NCBI GenBank assembly: GCA_026874595.1
Contig: CM049310.1
Span: 43,031,558 to 43,095,557, forward strand
Source of the DNA: Sipunculus nudus
Taxonomy: Eukaryota > Annelida > Sipuncula > Golfingiida > Sipunculidae
Reading direction: 5' to 3'
DNA length: 64,000 nucleotides
The translations under genes and the position numbers were made by a program. Below, piece by piece: positions 12,703 to 24,286 of this stretch (positions are counted from its first letter, which is position 1; every line of letters starts with the position of its first letter). The notes beneath the pieces are model-generated. The model was not told where the DNA came from. It was given only the letters and a program-made list of their open reading frames with translations, and ran no database searches.

Positions 12703-14140
12703 GAGGTGTCATATATTTTACTGTGATATAAGTGTTACTGAATCAACAAATCTTCACTGATCCACTACCTACAGAAAATTATTTCTATTTGAAAAAAATA
12801 GATGAAAATGACAAGAGTATGCCACTTAAATTTATTGCATTAATTAATTCAAATCAAACTGTTTGAAGCACAGGCAAGAAAAAAACCCACATTTCTATAT
12901 ATTGTAATTTTGATGCATGGCACATGAGTGTTATTTGGAGGATGTTGAAAAAAAAGTTCATGTAACAGGAATATAGTAAAGGTAGATGGTTATATGTTTG
13001 TGTGCTGAAAAGAGAGCGAGAGGCTCAGAATGTTATTGTATTAGTACTATTTGAATTAACAGTTAAACTATAAACATGGCTGTCCCTTGAAAATTTACTC
13101 CTTATTGTCATATATTTTTTTCTTAATTACGGGCATCTCTCTACTCTGAATTATGGACAGTTATAGAGGATCAGAGCTGTCAAACCACCTTTGTATTATG
13201 GGCAAAGTGACAGGAGAACCAGAGGCAAACATGAAAACTCTGGAGTTCCTTGATCTGTGAAGCTTGTGCAGTGAACATTTTCATCTAACGTTAATAAGGG
13301 CTTTGGCCCTGATATGGCTCCATGGGTACTTGGTGAGCCATTTAGGTACCAGGTTTGAAAATTACGGGCCTATTAATTGGCACTCCCTTTGGCTACCTTT
13401 ATTAATTTCTGTGTAGTGGCTACGACAGGGCGACAGTCCACCTGATGGCTGAACTGGTTGATTTACTCAACTTAAGCAGATGTTTGATGTTGGTTTGAGC
13501 AAATCTTATGGGTAGGTCTGCAAATTCAGTGGTGGGTTCATTAAATAACTACTTAAATGACCACATAATGAATGCCAAATTCAGACTCAGTAAAATTGCT
13601 TTCTAATAGCTCTCAAATCGCCACTATATAACAATAAACTTTATTTTTGTTTTTAATTTTATTCAATTGAGTTTGTATTCTGTTACCATTCTTATTATTG
13701 TTGGATTTTACCTGTGTTGTGCATTGGTATTTGATAAACATGGAGTGGGCAGATGGTCAAGAACAAGGACAACATTCTTTACAAGCAAGCTGTGAATGTG
13801 AAAAGTGATGGCAAATGCCTATGTGTGTGCACACTCAATGAGAACATCATATTGCTTGTGTTGAAATGGTTCCAGAAGACTTAGGGCATGAACGAAAATA
13901 ATTAATAATTTATATGAATGATTTAGTAGTTGAAATCAAATATACACATTTAAGTCTATTCCAAAGAGTGCTGTTTTCTATTTTCTTTTCATACATACTT
14001 ACCTGAACTTAAATTCTAGTAGAATGTCATGGAATGTACATATAAATTTATATATATTTAGTGTAAGCCCTCAGATTGAAAATAAGTAAGTCCTCTGTAT
14101 TGTGATAAAAATTTCCGGTACTGTCAGTGCCCATAATTTC
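12703..14140. other. Gene-free sequence
   Basis: No coding signal, repeat array or element end could be supported in this stretch. Confidence 0.4.
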
Positions 14141-14149
14141 GGAGGCCTA

Positions 14150-15100
14150 GATCAAGGTCATGTCAAGGCCCAGATCCAGATCTGGACCAATCGTCCAGAT
14201 CCTGATCGGGATTTGGTCCGGCCTAAACCCCGATCGGGATCTGGTCCAGCCCTTGTCCAGACCAGATCCCGATTGGGGTTTAGGCCAGACCAAATCCCGA
14301 TTGGGATCTAGTCTGGACCAGTTCCTGATTGAGATTCCATGGCAGACTAGAGCAGGCTTTTGGCTAAATGTTATTTCATAAGGTTAAGACATGAAAATAA
14401 TAAACCAATTTGAGTAAAAAATATAATTTTATTTATATTAATATATGTAATAAAAACATGAATATATACATATATTTAGTTGAAAATGTTGATAAGAGAA
14501 GTTATAAATGTTGGTTTTCATGAAATCAGGACTTTTCATTTGAATGTAAGCTGTTTATGAGTTGATACAAGTTAAGAATATCCATATTTGAAAGCTGGGG
14601 ACTGAAAACTTCATATGATACTTAACTTCTTATATATGTCATCTATATAACAATTTATTCTACCTACAAAACGCATCAAATATATACACTTATTTACACA
14701 GTGAGTCAGCTTAAACTAGTTCAGTTGTTATATAAAAAATGAATAAACAATCTGATGAAAATACTGGAAATAATAATTAAACTTGAAAAATAATACAAGG
14801 ACTTGAAAAATAATTACAATAAATATAATCACTCAATTAATTCAAACTTATATATTAATTAAGTTATTAAGATAGAGTAATTAACACTGACTACAAACTA
14901 AATTAACATTTATCATTACTTATTAAGTTATAATTTCAGACATCCTGTCAGGGATATAGTTATGCTCTGAATCTAGGTCTGGGCTAACCTGAACTTTGAT
15001 AAGTTCAGACAGGAACTCATTCTCTTTCCTAAAAGTTAATGATTGAGGTTTAGGCCGGACCAAATCCTGATCGGCATCTGGTCCGGACCAATCGGCGACC
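14150..15100. mobile_element. Fold-back element with palindromic GATCGGGAT...TGGTCC ends
   Basis: A 33-bp segment at 14,197-14,229 returns inverted at 15,047-15,079 with about three mismatches; shared core GGATTTGGTCCGGCCTAAAC. The left end holds four related, alternately oriented copies of a roughly 35-bp unit (GATCNNGAT...TGGTC) between 14,170 and 14,330, able to form nested hairpins. The roughly 700 bp between the ends are AT-rich and non-coding. This suits a non-autonomous fold-back DNA element. No target-site duplication was identified. The two overlapping open frames at the left end, rich in R, P and D, are products of the repeat. Confidence 0.55.
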
Positions 15101-17639
15101 AAAGTAATTAGGTTGCAGTGATTTAATTTCAGGTTTCTGAGGAGATATTTTATCTATCTGGATATTAGTTACAAGTTTCTAGGATTATAAGTGATAACAA
15201 TTTGTGCCCTGCTCTAGGACGGCTGGATGGATGACGGATAAAGCCCCATTCCTAAATCTCAGTTGACTTTCAGTCAGACAAACTTAAAAAGTGACCACTT
15301 TTGGCCAAAATAAACAAAAGAAGTTGTAACTTCAGGGCTTGGCATTTTCTTTTAAAAGTACTTGCCAAGTAGGGAAAGTGGCAATTAGCTTTTTTTGCCC
15401 ATAATTAAATATTTACTTGTCCCACAAACATCAGTGATCTTGGCCACAACCACAAAAACATGATCCACATGACTATTTTGCAACCATATACATATGCAAT
15501 CATTTGTTTGTTAATAATAATTATTTTTAGCATTTACACATATAAAAACATGCAGGTAATTTAAGCTAGAGGTATTGCCATATGACTTCACATCTCCTGA
15601 AAGAGAAAGTGGCTTACTAAGGATAAGTCAAGATTCAGGCCTGTGTGTAAAGGTTTATGTTGCACCCATTTGCCCAGTCGGGCAAATAGGAACCAACTTT
15701 TGGATGACCTAGCTGCCACCATTTTCGAGAACTTTTACTTGCAGCAGCTGAACAGTTAAACGTAAATGTCAAGCACTAAACTGTCAATGGATACAGGATT
15801 TACATGTTTTACGAATAGAATGAACAAGCTTTGGCCTTTTAGAAATATCAAAAATCTTCAGCCTTACCATAAGAAAATGTTCACTTCTGATTAAAAGTAA
15901 TGTCAAATTTCACCCCTTAACATTATATGTGATTAGATAAATTTTTATAAGGACAGGTGAGGAAGCATGATCTGCAATGTATTGTTGCCAATTTTAGATA
16001 ACAAGAAATGCAACTGGCTTTTTTATCTTTTTTCCTGCAACTCTATAATATTATTCTCAAGTTAAATAAAAAAAGTTTTAAGTGGTCTGAGCAGGAGCCC
16101 AAACCTCCTCCTATAGATTGGCAGTTTACAAACTGTTCAGTACTGGTTCTCATAAAACAAACTGTTCAGTACAAGTGCACTTGGCAAACTGAGGCTAATT
16201 ATTTGTATCCATGTCAAGGGTGATATTTGTTCATATTTTGAATTAAATCTTTGTAGATACAAAATTAGATTAAAGCCACATGTAAACATTGAATATATCT
16301 TGTTTAAATTTTTTTATCTGAAGGGTTTTCATTGTGCAATTGTAGGTGCCTCCCACCCCAGCAGTTAAGTGCCTAGTCAAAGCACTTTAGGGATGTACTT
16401 CATGGAAGCAGAGGTTACTATTCTGACCAGAAAGTACCAAATCAATCAGGTTGATTTACTGATGGCTCTTTGTCAAAGGTCAGTAGTTGCACATGAAATT
16501 GTGTATAATTAAGGCATCTCTTGCTGCAATTTACTTTCCTGCAATTTGCTCACCTTTTCACATTTATGATGTCATATAACATTATTATTATTATTATAAT
16601 ATGTAAGCATTTATTTTTTATGTTTTGATTCAAGTTAAGAAAAAGTAGCAGATTTAAAAATGCAATTTAAGAAATGTGTTTGTTTTCTAAGAAGTCACTA
16701 GAATGGTTCAAGATTACAAACATTATTGTATATTTATAAATAATTAAAATTATATGTAACAGCAATTATTACAAATGTTAAAGATCAAGTTTCCTTTTTA
16801 CATCTTGCAACCATTAATTTTGCTGTATTGAAATGTTTATCTACTTAAAAATTTTAACGGTTTCAGAAATTAAAGATAGGTTATCTTGTTTCATCATGTG
16901 TGATTTGATATTTGAGGTTTTTATTTAAATAGTAATATGAATTTTTTAAAGACCCTGTCTCCTCACTGTCAAGCAAGGTGGTATGTGTGTGTTGTGCAGC
17001 TGTGAAAGTGTGTGCCTAAATAGTAATCTGATTTAAACAGTATGAACCCCATATTGGACATTGATCAGACAGAGGGAGCCTTCATGAAGGCTAAATGTTA
17101 ACAGAAAAAGAGATCATGGACCATAAAACTGGAACAAGACTGTTCATAGAGCACACCAGTAAGGTGAATTGCAGTTAACGGAGTACAGGCACATGGAACA
17201 CACTGTACTGAAGTGTGGTATCTAGGAATTCAAGTAGATGTTATAACTGCCCTATCCTGAACAACTTGAAATGTGTTTAAAATATTTATTGGAACTTGTA
17301 CGCAATGAATGTCCGACTAATTTAATATATTGAGTTAAATATTATTAGAAGGATGTATTTTTGAATATATGAGACCCAGCAACATTGTAAAACTGTCACC
17401 CATCTGTTTTACTTGACAGAGTTGCTACATCCCAGTATACCTCAGAATCAATCTTGGGAAGGAAAAGTTGCCAGTCATCAGGTATGTCCATTGGAGGGTC
17501 TGTGTGAACATATAAGTCAGATTTGTACATACCTTGTCATAACAATGGCTGAAGCAAATACATTTAAATGAGAATAAGAGATGTCATATCTACAGATGGA
17601 AAGTTTGGTCCTTCATAAATTTTCATAGACAGTGTGACC
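15101..17639. other. Gene-free AT-rich stretch
   Basis: Nothing codes here by eye. There is a short internal duplication (AAACTGTTCAGTAC at about 16,130 and 16,160). No mobile-element ends were recognised. Confidence 0.4.
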
Positions 17640-18430
17640 CTTGTTTGATTTTTAGCTCAGTTTTAGCTCAAAGGACTATAAGTCAAACTTTAAGTTATTA
17701 GCATTAATATAAAATCAGTACCTTAAATTTTGCCCAACTTTGACCATGGCACTTTTTTTTCTGTTAGTACATTTGATTAAATTTATACATAAATAATTAA
17801 TCTGTAAAATTCTTAAATTTGAAAATAAAAGCTAAAACATTAGGCTAGTTATTAAGTTTCTTTCAGAGGCTCCATTGTATTCATTTGCACCTCAAGGCCA
17901 CTCACTTCTGGTTACAACTGCCCTGCCTGGGTAACCTTATTAGTGATGCAACACCAGTCCAGCACCCCTTCTGTCACAGGTGTACAGTTATTCTCATGTC
18001 ACCAACCCCCCCCCCCCCCCCCACCAAGTCTATTCCAATAACTGTTATTGTTTGAACTGTATTTCTTTAATTGTAAAGCTGTTTCCACTCCAATGTACAA
18101 AACATTTCTTGAGTAATCCAAGAGATGCCATGTTGTGGTAAAAATTTTTAAGAAATTAATTTACATTTAAATCATTTAATTAAGATATAATTAAACCAAT
18201 CAGTAGACATAATTTGATAATATATGAGCCAAATCATGGATAAATAAAGGTGCAATTTAGAATTGTAAATTCTGAATCAATTGTTGTTTTTAGATATGTA
18301 TTGTTTTGCAAATTCTAAAAAATATAACTAATAAAAAAATTAATACATCTGTGTGCATAACTCGGCTATAGATTCTGATGCAATTTAGAATTGTGAATCA
18401 ACTTAAATATTCAGATGAACATGTTCTGCT
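17640..18430. repeat. Diverged copy of the 1.1-3.0 kb repeat region
   Basis: The segment 17,690-17,910 matches 1,500-1,720 (CAGTACCTTAAATTTTGCCC, ATTAGGCTAGTTATT and flanks). The segment 18,080-18,150 matches 2,875-2,950 (CTCCAATGT.CAAAAC, GATGCCATGTTGTGG). Order and orientation are kept although spacing differs. This suggests one long repeat or an old segmental copy with internal deletions. A head of the TTTTTAGCTCAG family lies at its left edge. Confidence 0.55.
18006..18022. repeat. Poly-C run of 17
   Basis: Uninterrupted C run inside the diverged repeat; a 16-base C run follows at 18,685-18,700 and a shorter one at about 18,859. Confidence 0.9.
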
Positions 18431-18914
18431 GTAAATGTACAGTTAACTTTATAAACTTGAAAAAAGAAATTGATGTAATAAAAAAGGAGGATCTCATGCA
18501 AAGATTCGTTCATAATATTCCTGCCTCGGTGGAATTGGAATTGAAGTGATTTGATTTGTATTTCATCTTTTTGCCTGTTTTTAAAATTTTAATAATTATG
18601 AATTCACTTGTTTTTCATGTAAGCACTGTTGAATTAAATTTCATATCCTGTATGTATATGCAAAGGTGTTGTAACTCTCATCATCCCCCCCCCCCCCCCC
18701 ATCGCCATTGACTCCTTCCCCCTGCCATTGTGTCCTTCCATCTGAGCACTGGGGAACAATGGTTTTATTGCAACTGCATAAAATTTTATAAAAAAAAAGA
18801 AAATATATACAGAGGAACAGAGGTGTTGTAACTCCCATATTTATCAACTTCAACCTTCCCCCCCCCCCCTCTCAACCACACCCACTATCAGGTCCTACAT
18901 TTACATGTCAATTT

Positions 18915-19450
18915 CAGCTCAGCACAATCACCTATGGGTCCCTTGTTTTTTAGTTAAGCTGACTTTAAGTCATCTGAACTGTAGCAATTACCCTTTGTCC
19001 ATTGTCCTTCTGTCCAGCATTCTGTTAACAAGGCACAAAATGTAACCCCTGGACCTATATACTTTCCATCAAGAGAGGTCCAAGGTGAATCTCCTTGGTG
19101 ACCTATATTTTACAAGTTATGTACAGGTCAAAACATGATTTTAAGCTTAAAGACAGTCAGACAGGGCACACATTGTTTCCATTAGGCCTAGAATATCATG
19201 TTGTGACATTCAGGGAGGTAAAAAAACCTGAGTATCTTTGCAAACCTGAAATTAGGTCATGGTGATCTATATTTTGTAAGCTATGGGCAAAAACAAGAGT
19301 TTTAACACCCAGAAAATTAGGCCTAGAGTTAGGCCTAGAGTCTTTTGAAGGGTCATTCAAAATGTCCTTGGGAACCTGAAAATAGGTCAGTGTCACCTAT
19401 ATTCTGGGAGTTATGGGGAAAAACCCAAACATGATTTGAGCACCCTGTAT
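18915..19450. repeat. Dispersed and internally tandem repeat, period about 170-190 bp
   Basis: After a terminus-like CTATGGGTCCCTTGTTTTTTAG, sub-units repeat with the order: reference to GGCACA, AGGCCTAGA-like, TCAGGGAGGT, CCTTGG..ACCTGAA, GTGACCTATATT, AAGTTATGGG. At least two and a half sub-units are seen. The same family occurs at 6,546-6,770 and within intron 10 of the NRF-6-like gene (55,984-56,960). Confidence 0.55.
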
Positions 19451-19929
19451 GTCAGATAGCACAAATTGTATATGGTAGGCCTAGAAAAAAGTACCAATAG
19501 ACCTCTGTCATCACAAATTCATCACAAACCTTGTTCTATAGACAATTCATAGGTACCCCATACTCACAAGTTGACAATTAATATATTCTCCTAAAACTTT
19601 GTTTCCATACTGATCATGGATAGATAAAGAAGTTGAATAATAATAATTGAAAATTAGTTATTCATGTAGATTTATGATAGCTACATGTTTATCCAATGTG
19701 CCACAGCACTGAAACAGTTTTGCATCTGCCAAGCATAGGCTATGTTTTTGCCAGTGTCTATCTGTTAGTAATATTATCAGGTTTATCTGTTAGCAATATT
19801 ATTGTATCCAAAGACAAAGTCAGGGAATGCATGGTTTCATGAAGGTCCTGCCACCACCCACACCATCGCAAATAAATTTGTCTGCCTGATAACTCATAAA
19901 CTATTTCAAAGATCTTTACCAAACTTTAT

Positions 19930-20600
19930 GTATGCATTGATATGGGTGAGAGGACAAAGCCTCTTTAAATTGGGTCAATACCTTTACTAGGAGAGTGAAT
20001 AGGTCCATTTTCGGAGACAGTGACACATTTCTTAAATATCTTGAGAAATATCTAGAAAATTGGCTGAAGATTTTGCATAGCATGTCATATACTGGAAAAT
20101 GGTGGTGCCACCTATTATCTGTTCTTGTTTTCACCCCTTTTATTACCCCATCATAGACAGTACTGTGAGCATTACATGTATCTCTTATTATGATAAATAT
20201 GGATATGGGTAATGGGATCAGGTATATTTAAATTGGGGTCATGACCTTTCCCATGAGTGTAGCCTTGACCTTGAATAGTTCTATTTTTGGTGAAAATCAC
20301 ACAAAATCTTACATATCTAAATAAAAGATGCATGAATTGGTAAATAAATCCTATTGACTGAAGATCTTTGGTAGCTTTTACTATACTGTTAGCTTTATAA
20401 ATCAAAACTAATGGACAGGTTTCTTTCATATTATGCATATACATAGATATATATGGATTATGGGAAGAGGTATATCTTAATTGGGATCATGACCTTTTCT
20501 ATTAGAGTGGCCTTGACCTTGAAAATTCCCATATGTGGTGGAAAAAAGTTGCTTTTTCAAGTCAATAGATGTATCTATCTCTAAATCAAAATGAATGTTG
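19930..20600. repeat. Degenerate tandem repeat, period about 250-265 bp
   Basis: Units start at about 19,938, 20,203 and 20,448. Each runs GATATGGGT/GGATTATGGG, then CTTTAAATTGGG or equivalent, GTCATGACCTTT, GTGGCCTTGACCTTGAA and TTTTTGGTGAAAAT-like text. The two later units contain GGTCATGACC or a close variant, an inverted pair of AGGTCA-type half-sites without spacer. Non-coding. Confidence 0.55.
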
Positions 20601-20659
20601 TCAGATGATAAGTTGTTGAAAGAGACTAGTGACCTTGAAGTTGGTTTTGAAGGTCACAC

Positions 20660-22035
20660 CTGAAGAAGTGCTGGTGGCTTTGCCAAGTGTCAGTATATGC
20701 TTCTGAAGATAAGAGTATATTTTTGAGGGGGGGGGGGGTTAGTTGTCAGAGAATACTAGTATGGCATCTGCTATCCCCAAAAATGTTGCCCCTATTAGTA
20801 CAATAGTGAAATATTTGTGTATCAAGTAACTATGCTTTAATCAGACACATATATTCATTCATTTACAAAGTTTAAAGCAAACAAGCCCTTCAAAATTTTG
20901 ACCTAAAGTTGTGAATTTCAGCCTCTATTGACATTGGCCATGTTTATAGGATGAGTGTGTGACCTTAGTGTCATTTGTCAATACCAATCATTATAAATCA
21001 TCAGGTAGTTTTGGAAAGTGTACTTATTGCATGCAAATATTATCAAAATTTTAATGTTTCTTCACAGAATAAGAAGACAGCATACTGAAAGCCATAAGGG
21101 GACCAGTTGGACTGTCAGGAAGAAGATGACTGAACTTTCCTCTGTTTGTCTGGGATATTTAATCAAGAAGTGTAATTCGAAAATCACAAAATGGGCCAGT
21201 TTTCCAGGACAATGAAATATCACCAAGGATTTAAGGCACCACAAATGATCCACCACTAGTAGAAGTGGTGTTTCCTCAAGAGAATTGTACATTGATATAG
21301 TTAATGGTAGGCCATAGTTTGCCAAATACTTACCCCTACAAACAGTTTATGCAACAACAGAACATTGTTATCGTTGCATTTAAAGCTTCAGTAACATGAA
21401 ATATATTATATGGTGATTGTACTGAGGAAAAGGGAATATTTAAGAAGAGGCAGCTAAGGGTGTCATCGTTGTGACATATGGATCGATTACTGTACCAACC
21501 ACTTATATGTGAATGATATATATATGGTTATTAGTCAGTTGTTTCACAGGTTTAAAAACTCTGAACTGGAACTAAACGTAAGTAGCACTGATCACGTTCA
21601 CATTAGTATCATATATTGACCGATATTTATAATAAATAATGATAAATATCAAATTCACTCATCTTTGCTATTTGTTCTACTGTGTAGATGACGTGTATAG
21701 GTTGTATATCGTTACATTTATCTATCATACCCTGTGTTGGCAAGTACATTGGTAAAAGATATTTATGTAAAATAAGGCTGGGTTACATAAAATAGACCTA
21801 TATGTTCAGTTGAACCAAATGAGTTTTTAGTAATTCCATATTTCGTGTGACTAGATTATAAATAAGCTGTCATTGCATAATTGAGAAATATTGGACCCCT
21901 AGAAAAAATAAAACATATTTTTCAAAATTTTAGGAATTTTTATGTTGATAATATTGCTTATACTATTATAAACATTTGTATGCGGTGTCAGAACGTCGTT
22001 ATGTTTGGTCATCATTGGGCAATACTCAATAGTTT
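20660..22035. other. Gene-free sequence before the satellite
   Basis: A poly-G run lies at about 20,728. Open frames of up to about 87 codons overlap on opposite strands around 21,018-21,325 but show no motif or codon pattern I trust. Nothing else is supported. Confidence 0.4.
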
Positions 22036-22039
22036 TAGT

Positions 22040-23470
22040 TATTTAGGTGACTGGATTGTTTCCTTTTTACTACGTCCTAATAACCTTGAAAACACGTTTC
22101 AGCAATATACAACAAACTTTCGGGTCCTGAATGTACCATGGTAAGAACGTTCTAGAAATGACGTTCATTGTTGTGTAAACGTTGATTCAACATTTTTTAT
22201 TGGGAAAACGTTATTACACTGTGTAAAAATCTTTGCACTTTGCCGTTGCAATAACGTAATTTCCGGAACTAATATAAATCGTTGTATAAATGTTTCCTGT
22301 AGGTGAATGGATCGTTTCCCTTTAAATACGTCCTAATAACCTTAATAACACGTTTTAGCAATATCCAATAACCTTTCTTGTCCCAAAAGTACCATGATGA
22401 GAACGTTCTAGAAACGTCTTCATTGTTGTGTAAACGTTGAGTCAACGTTTTCTATTGGGAAAACGTTATAACACCGTCTAAACAACTTTCCACTTTGCCA
22501 TTGCAATAACGTAATTTCTGAAACTAATATAAAACGTTGTTTAAATGTTTCCTGTTGGTGAATGGATCGTTTCCCTTTAAAAACGTCCTAATAACCTTAA
22601 TAACACGTTTCAGCAATATCAAACAACCTTTCTTGTCGCGAAAGTACCATGATGTAAAGTTATAGAAACGTCTTCATTGTTGTGTAAACATTGTTTTAAC
22701 GTTTTTATTGGGAAAACGTTATAACACCGTCTAAAAAACTGTCCACCTTGCCGTTCAAGTAACGTTATGTTAGGAACTAATGTAAAATGTTGTATAAATG
22801 TTTCCTGTAGGTGAATGGATCGTTCCCCTTTAAATACGTCCTAATAACCTTAATAACACGTTTCAGCAATATCCAACTACCTTTCTGGTTCCGGAGGTAC
22901 CATGGTGAGAACGTTCTAGAAACGTCTTCATTGTTGTGTAAACGTTGATTCAACGTTTTTTATCGGGAAAACGTTATAACACCGTCTAAAAAACTTTCCA
23001 CTTTGCCGTTGCAATAACGTAATTTCGAAAACTAATATAAAACGTTGTATAAATGTTATCTGTTGGTGACTGGCTCGTTTTTCTTTTGATACGTTCTTAT
23101 AACCTTAATACAACGTTTAAAAATATCCAAATATCCTTCTCAGTCCCTATAAAGCCATTGAGGTAACGCTGCCGAAACGTCTTTGGGACATAACTGCATG
23201 TTATTTTCCGAGCATGACTTGTCCAGAACGTTGCCAGTTGGTTACTTTAACGTTCAGCGCAACAGAAAACGTTTTGTCAATGTTTCGCCAACATTTCACT
23301 GTATCCTCGAATTGTTGTGTAAACGTTCATTTAATGTTTTTTAATGGAAAAACGTTAATACGCCGTCGAAAAAACTTTCCACTTTGCCGTGAGCTTAACA
23401 TTATTGAAAAACGTTATCGTTACGAAAGCGCAATGTTTTTACAATGTTCAGGTAACCTTTTTTGGCTAGC
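22040..23470. repeat. AACGTT-rich satellite, unit about 254 bp, five to six copies
   Basis: The anchor (T)TTCCACTTTGCCGTTGC lies at 22,232, 22,487, 22,740, 22,995 and, more diverged, 23,376. Spacings are 253-255 bp for the first intervals and 381 for the last. The unit runs GAACGTTCTAGAAACG, TTGTTGTGTAAACGTTGA, GGGAAAACGTTATAACACCG, the anchor, AACGTTGTATAAATGTTTCC, GAATGGATCGTTTCCC, CCTAATAACCTTAATAACAC. It is packed with AACGTT palindromes. Three units carry GAACGTTCTAGAA exactly (22,145-22,157; 22,401-22,413; 22,909-22,921). The first and last units are partial or decayed. No open frame spans units. Confidence 0.88.
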
Positions 23471-23626
23471 TGGGAGTCATTCAATGTTCCTCCCAATACG
23501 CACAAAGCATAATCTCGTAATCTCGTAAAGTCTCGGCTTTTCAAACCACGCCGTTAGCTTGATTCTAATAACATTCACCTGATGATCGGGTCGCATCCTG
23601 TAGTGAATTTACAGTGTTGTTTTTCT

Positions 23627-23628
23627 TC

Positions 23629-23704
<76 letters not shown>
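23627..23704. repeat. Compound (AT)n(AC)n(AT)n microsatellite
   Basis: AT dinucleotides, about nine AC units, then AT again. It sits between the satellite and the block of mobile elements. Confidence 0.95.
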
Positions 23705-23707
<3 letters not shown>

Positions 23708-23949
23708 TGTATCTAAAAGTTCAGTTTTCATAATTACCATCAAACGCTAACGAAATATTACCGAACCCACCGACACCACACACACACGATTTTCTGGATC
23801 CGCACCTGATTACGGTCCTCTCCCCCCCCCCGCAGTACCATTCTTGTAATTGTGATTCTTTTGAATCCGCCCCCCCCCCCCCTTTGAGCATTCTCCTCAT
23901 GCGAGATCTCCCTATGCATATTAAACCCTGTCCCCGCGTGGAGGTTGTC

Positions 23950-24285
23950 TTTTGAGAAGGGATCACCAAGGGGGATTATTTCCGGCCAGTGACCACGAAT
24001 GCGCGAAAACCCCGCATAGAGCCCCCAGAGAAAGGTGGGTCCCGGCATCACACAGTCTGTGGCCGTTGTGGCCTGAAGACACAAAGAAAAGAGGCGCCCA
24101 CGGGGGAGCAAATATTTAAATTATTAATTATACACGTAATACGCAAATATTGCAAATAAAAGTGGGTGGAATCTCTTCGGACAAACCCGGAGCATATGCA
24201 TGTCGAAAATCACGGCAATCCGTACCGTGGTATCAGAGGAGATACGTAAAATTACAAATATCGCCTTACGCTATTAATATATAGA
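23950..24285 (-). mobile_element. Helitron-like 5' terminal fragment
   Basis: Read on the minus strand, the element starts TCTATATATTAATAGCGTAA, immediately preceded by A. It recurs in the opposite orientation at 63,646 to the window end, at roughly 85-90% identity by eye over about 335 bp. Shared landmarks are GATACCAC/TACGGATTGCCGTGATTTTCG, GCAATATTTGCGTATTACGTG and GGCGCCTCTTTTCTTTGTGT. A TC start at an A/T junction followed by an AT-rich palindromic start suits a Helitron, and the neighbouring LINE frame runs right up to the junction. I did not find the expected CTRR end with its hairpin, so the class is an inference. Confidence 0.45.
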
Positions 24286-24286
24286 T

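Noticed and set aside
14102-14381. Two overlapping frames rich in R, P, D and S
   Set aside because: They follow the palindromic repeat units of the fold-back element and occur in two frames at once.
22040-23470. CRISPR-like array
   Set aside because: Units are about 254 bp with no short repeat/unique spacer pattern, in animal DNA.
23721-24111. Minus-strand frames with Gly runs
   Set aside because: Created by C homopolymers, and overlapping the repeat fragment that recurs at 63.6 kb.
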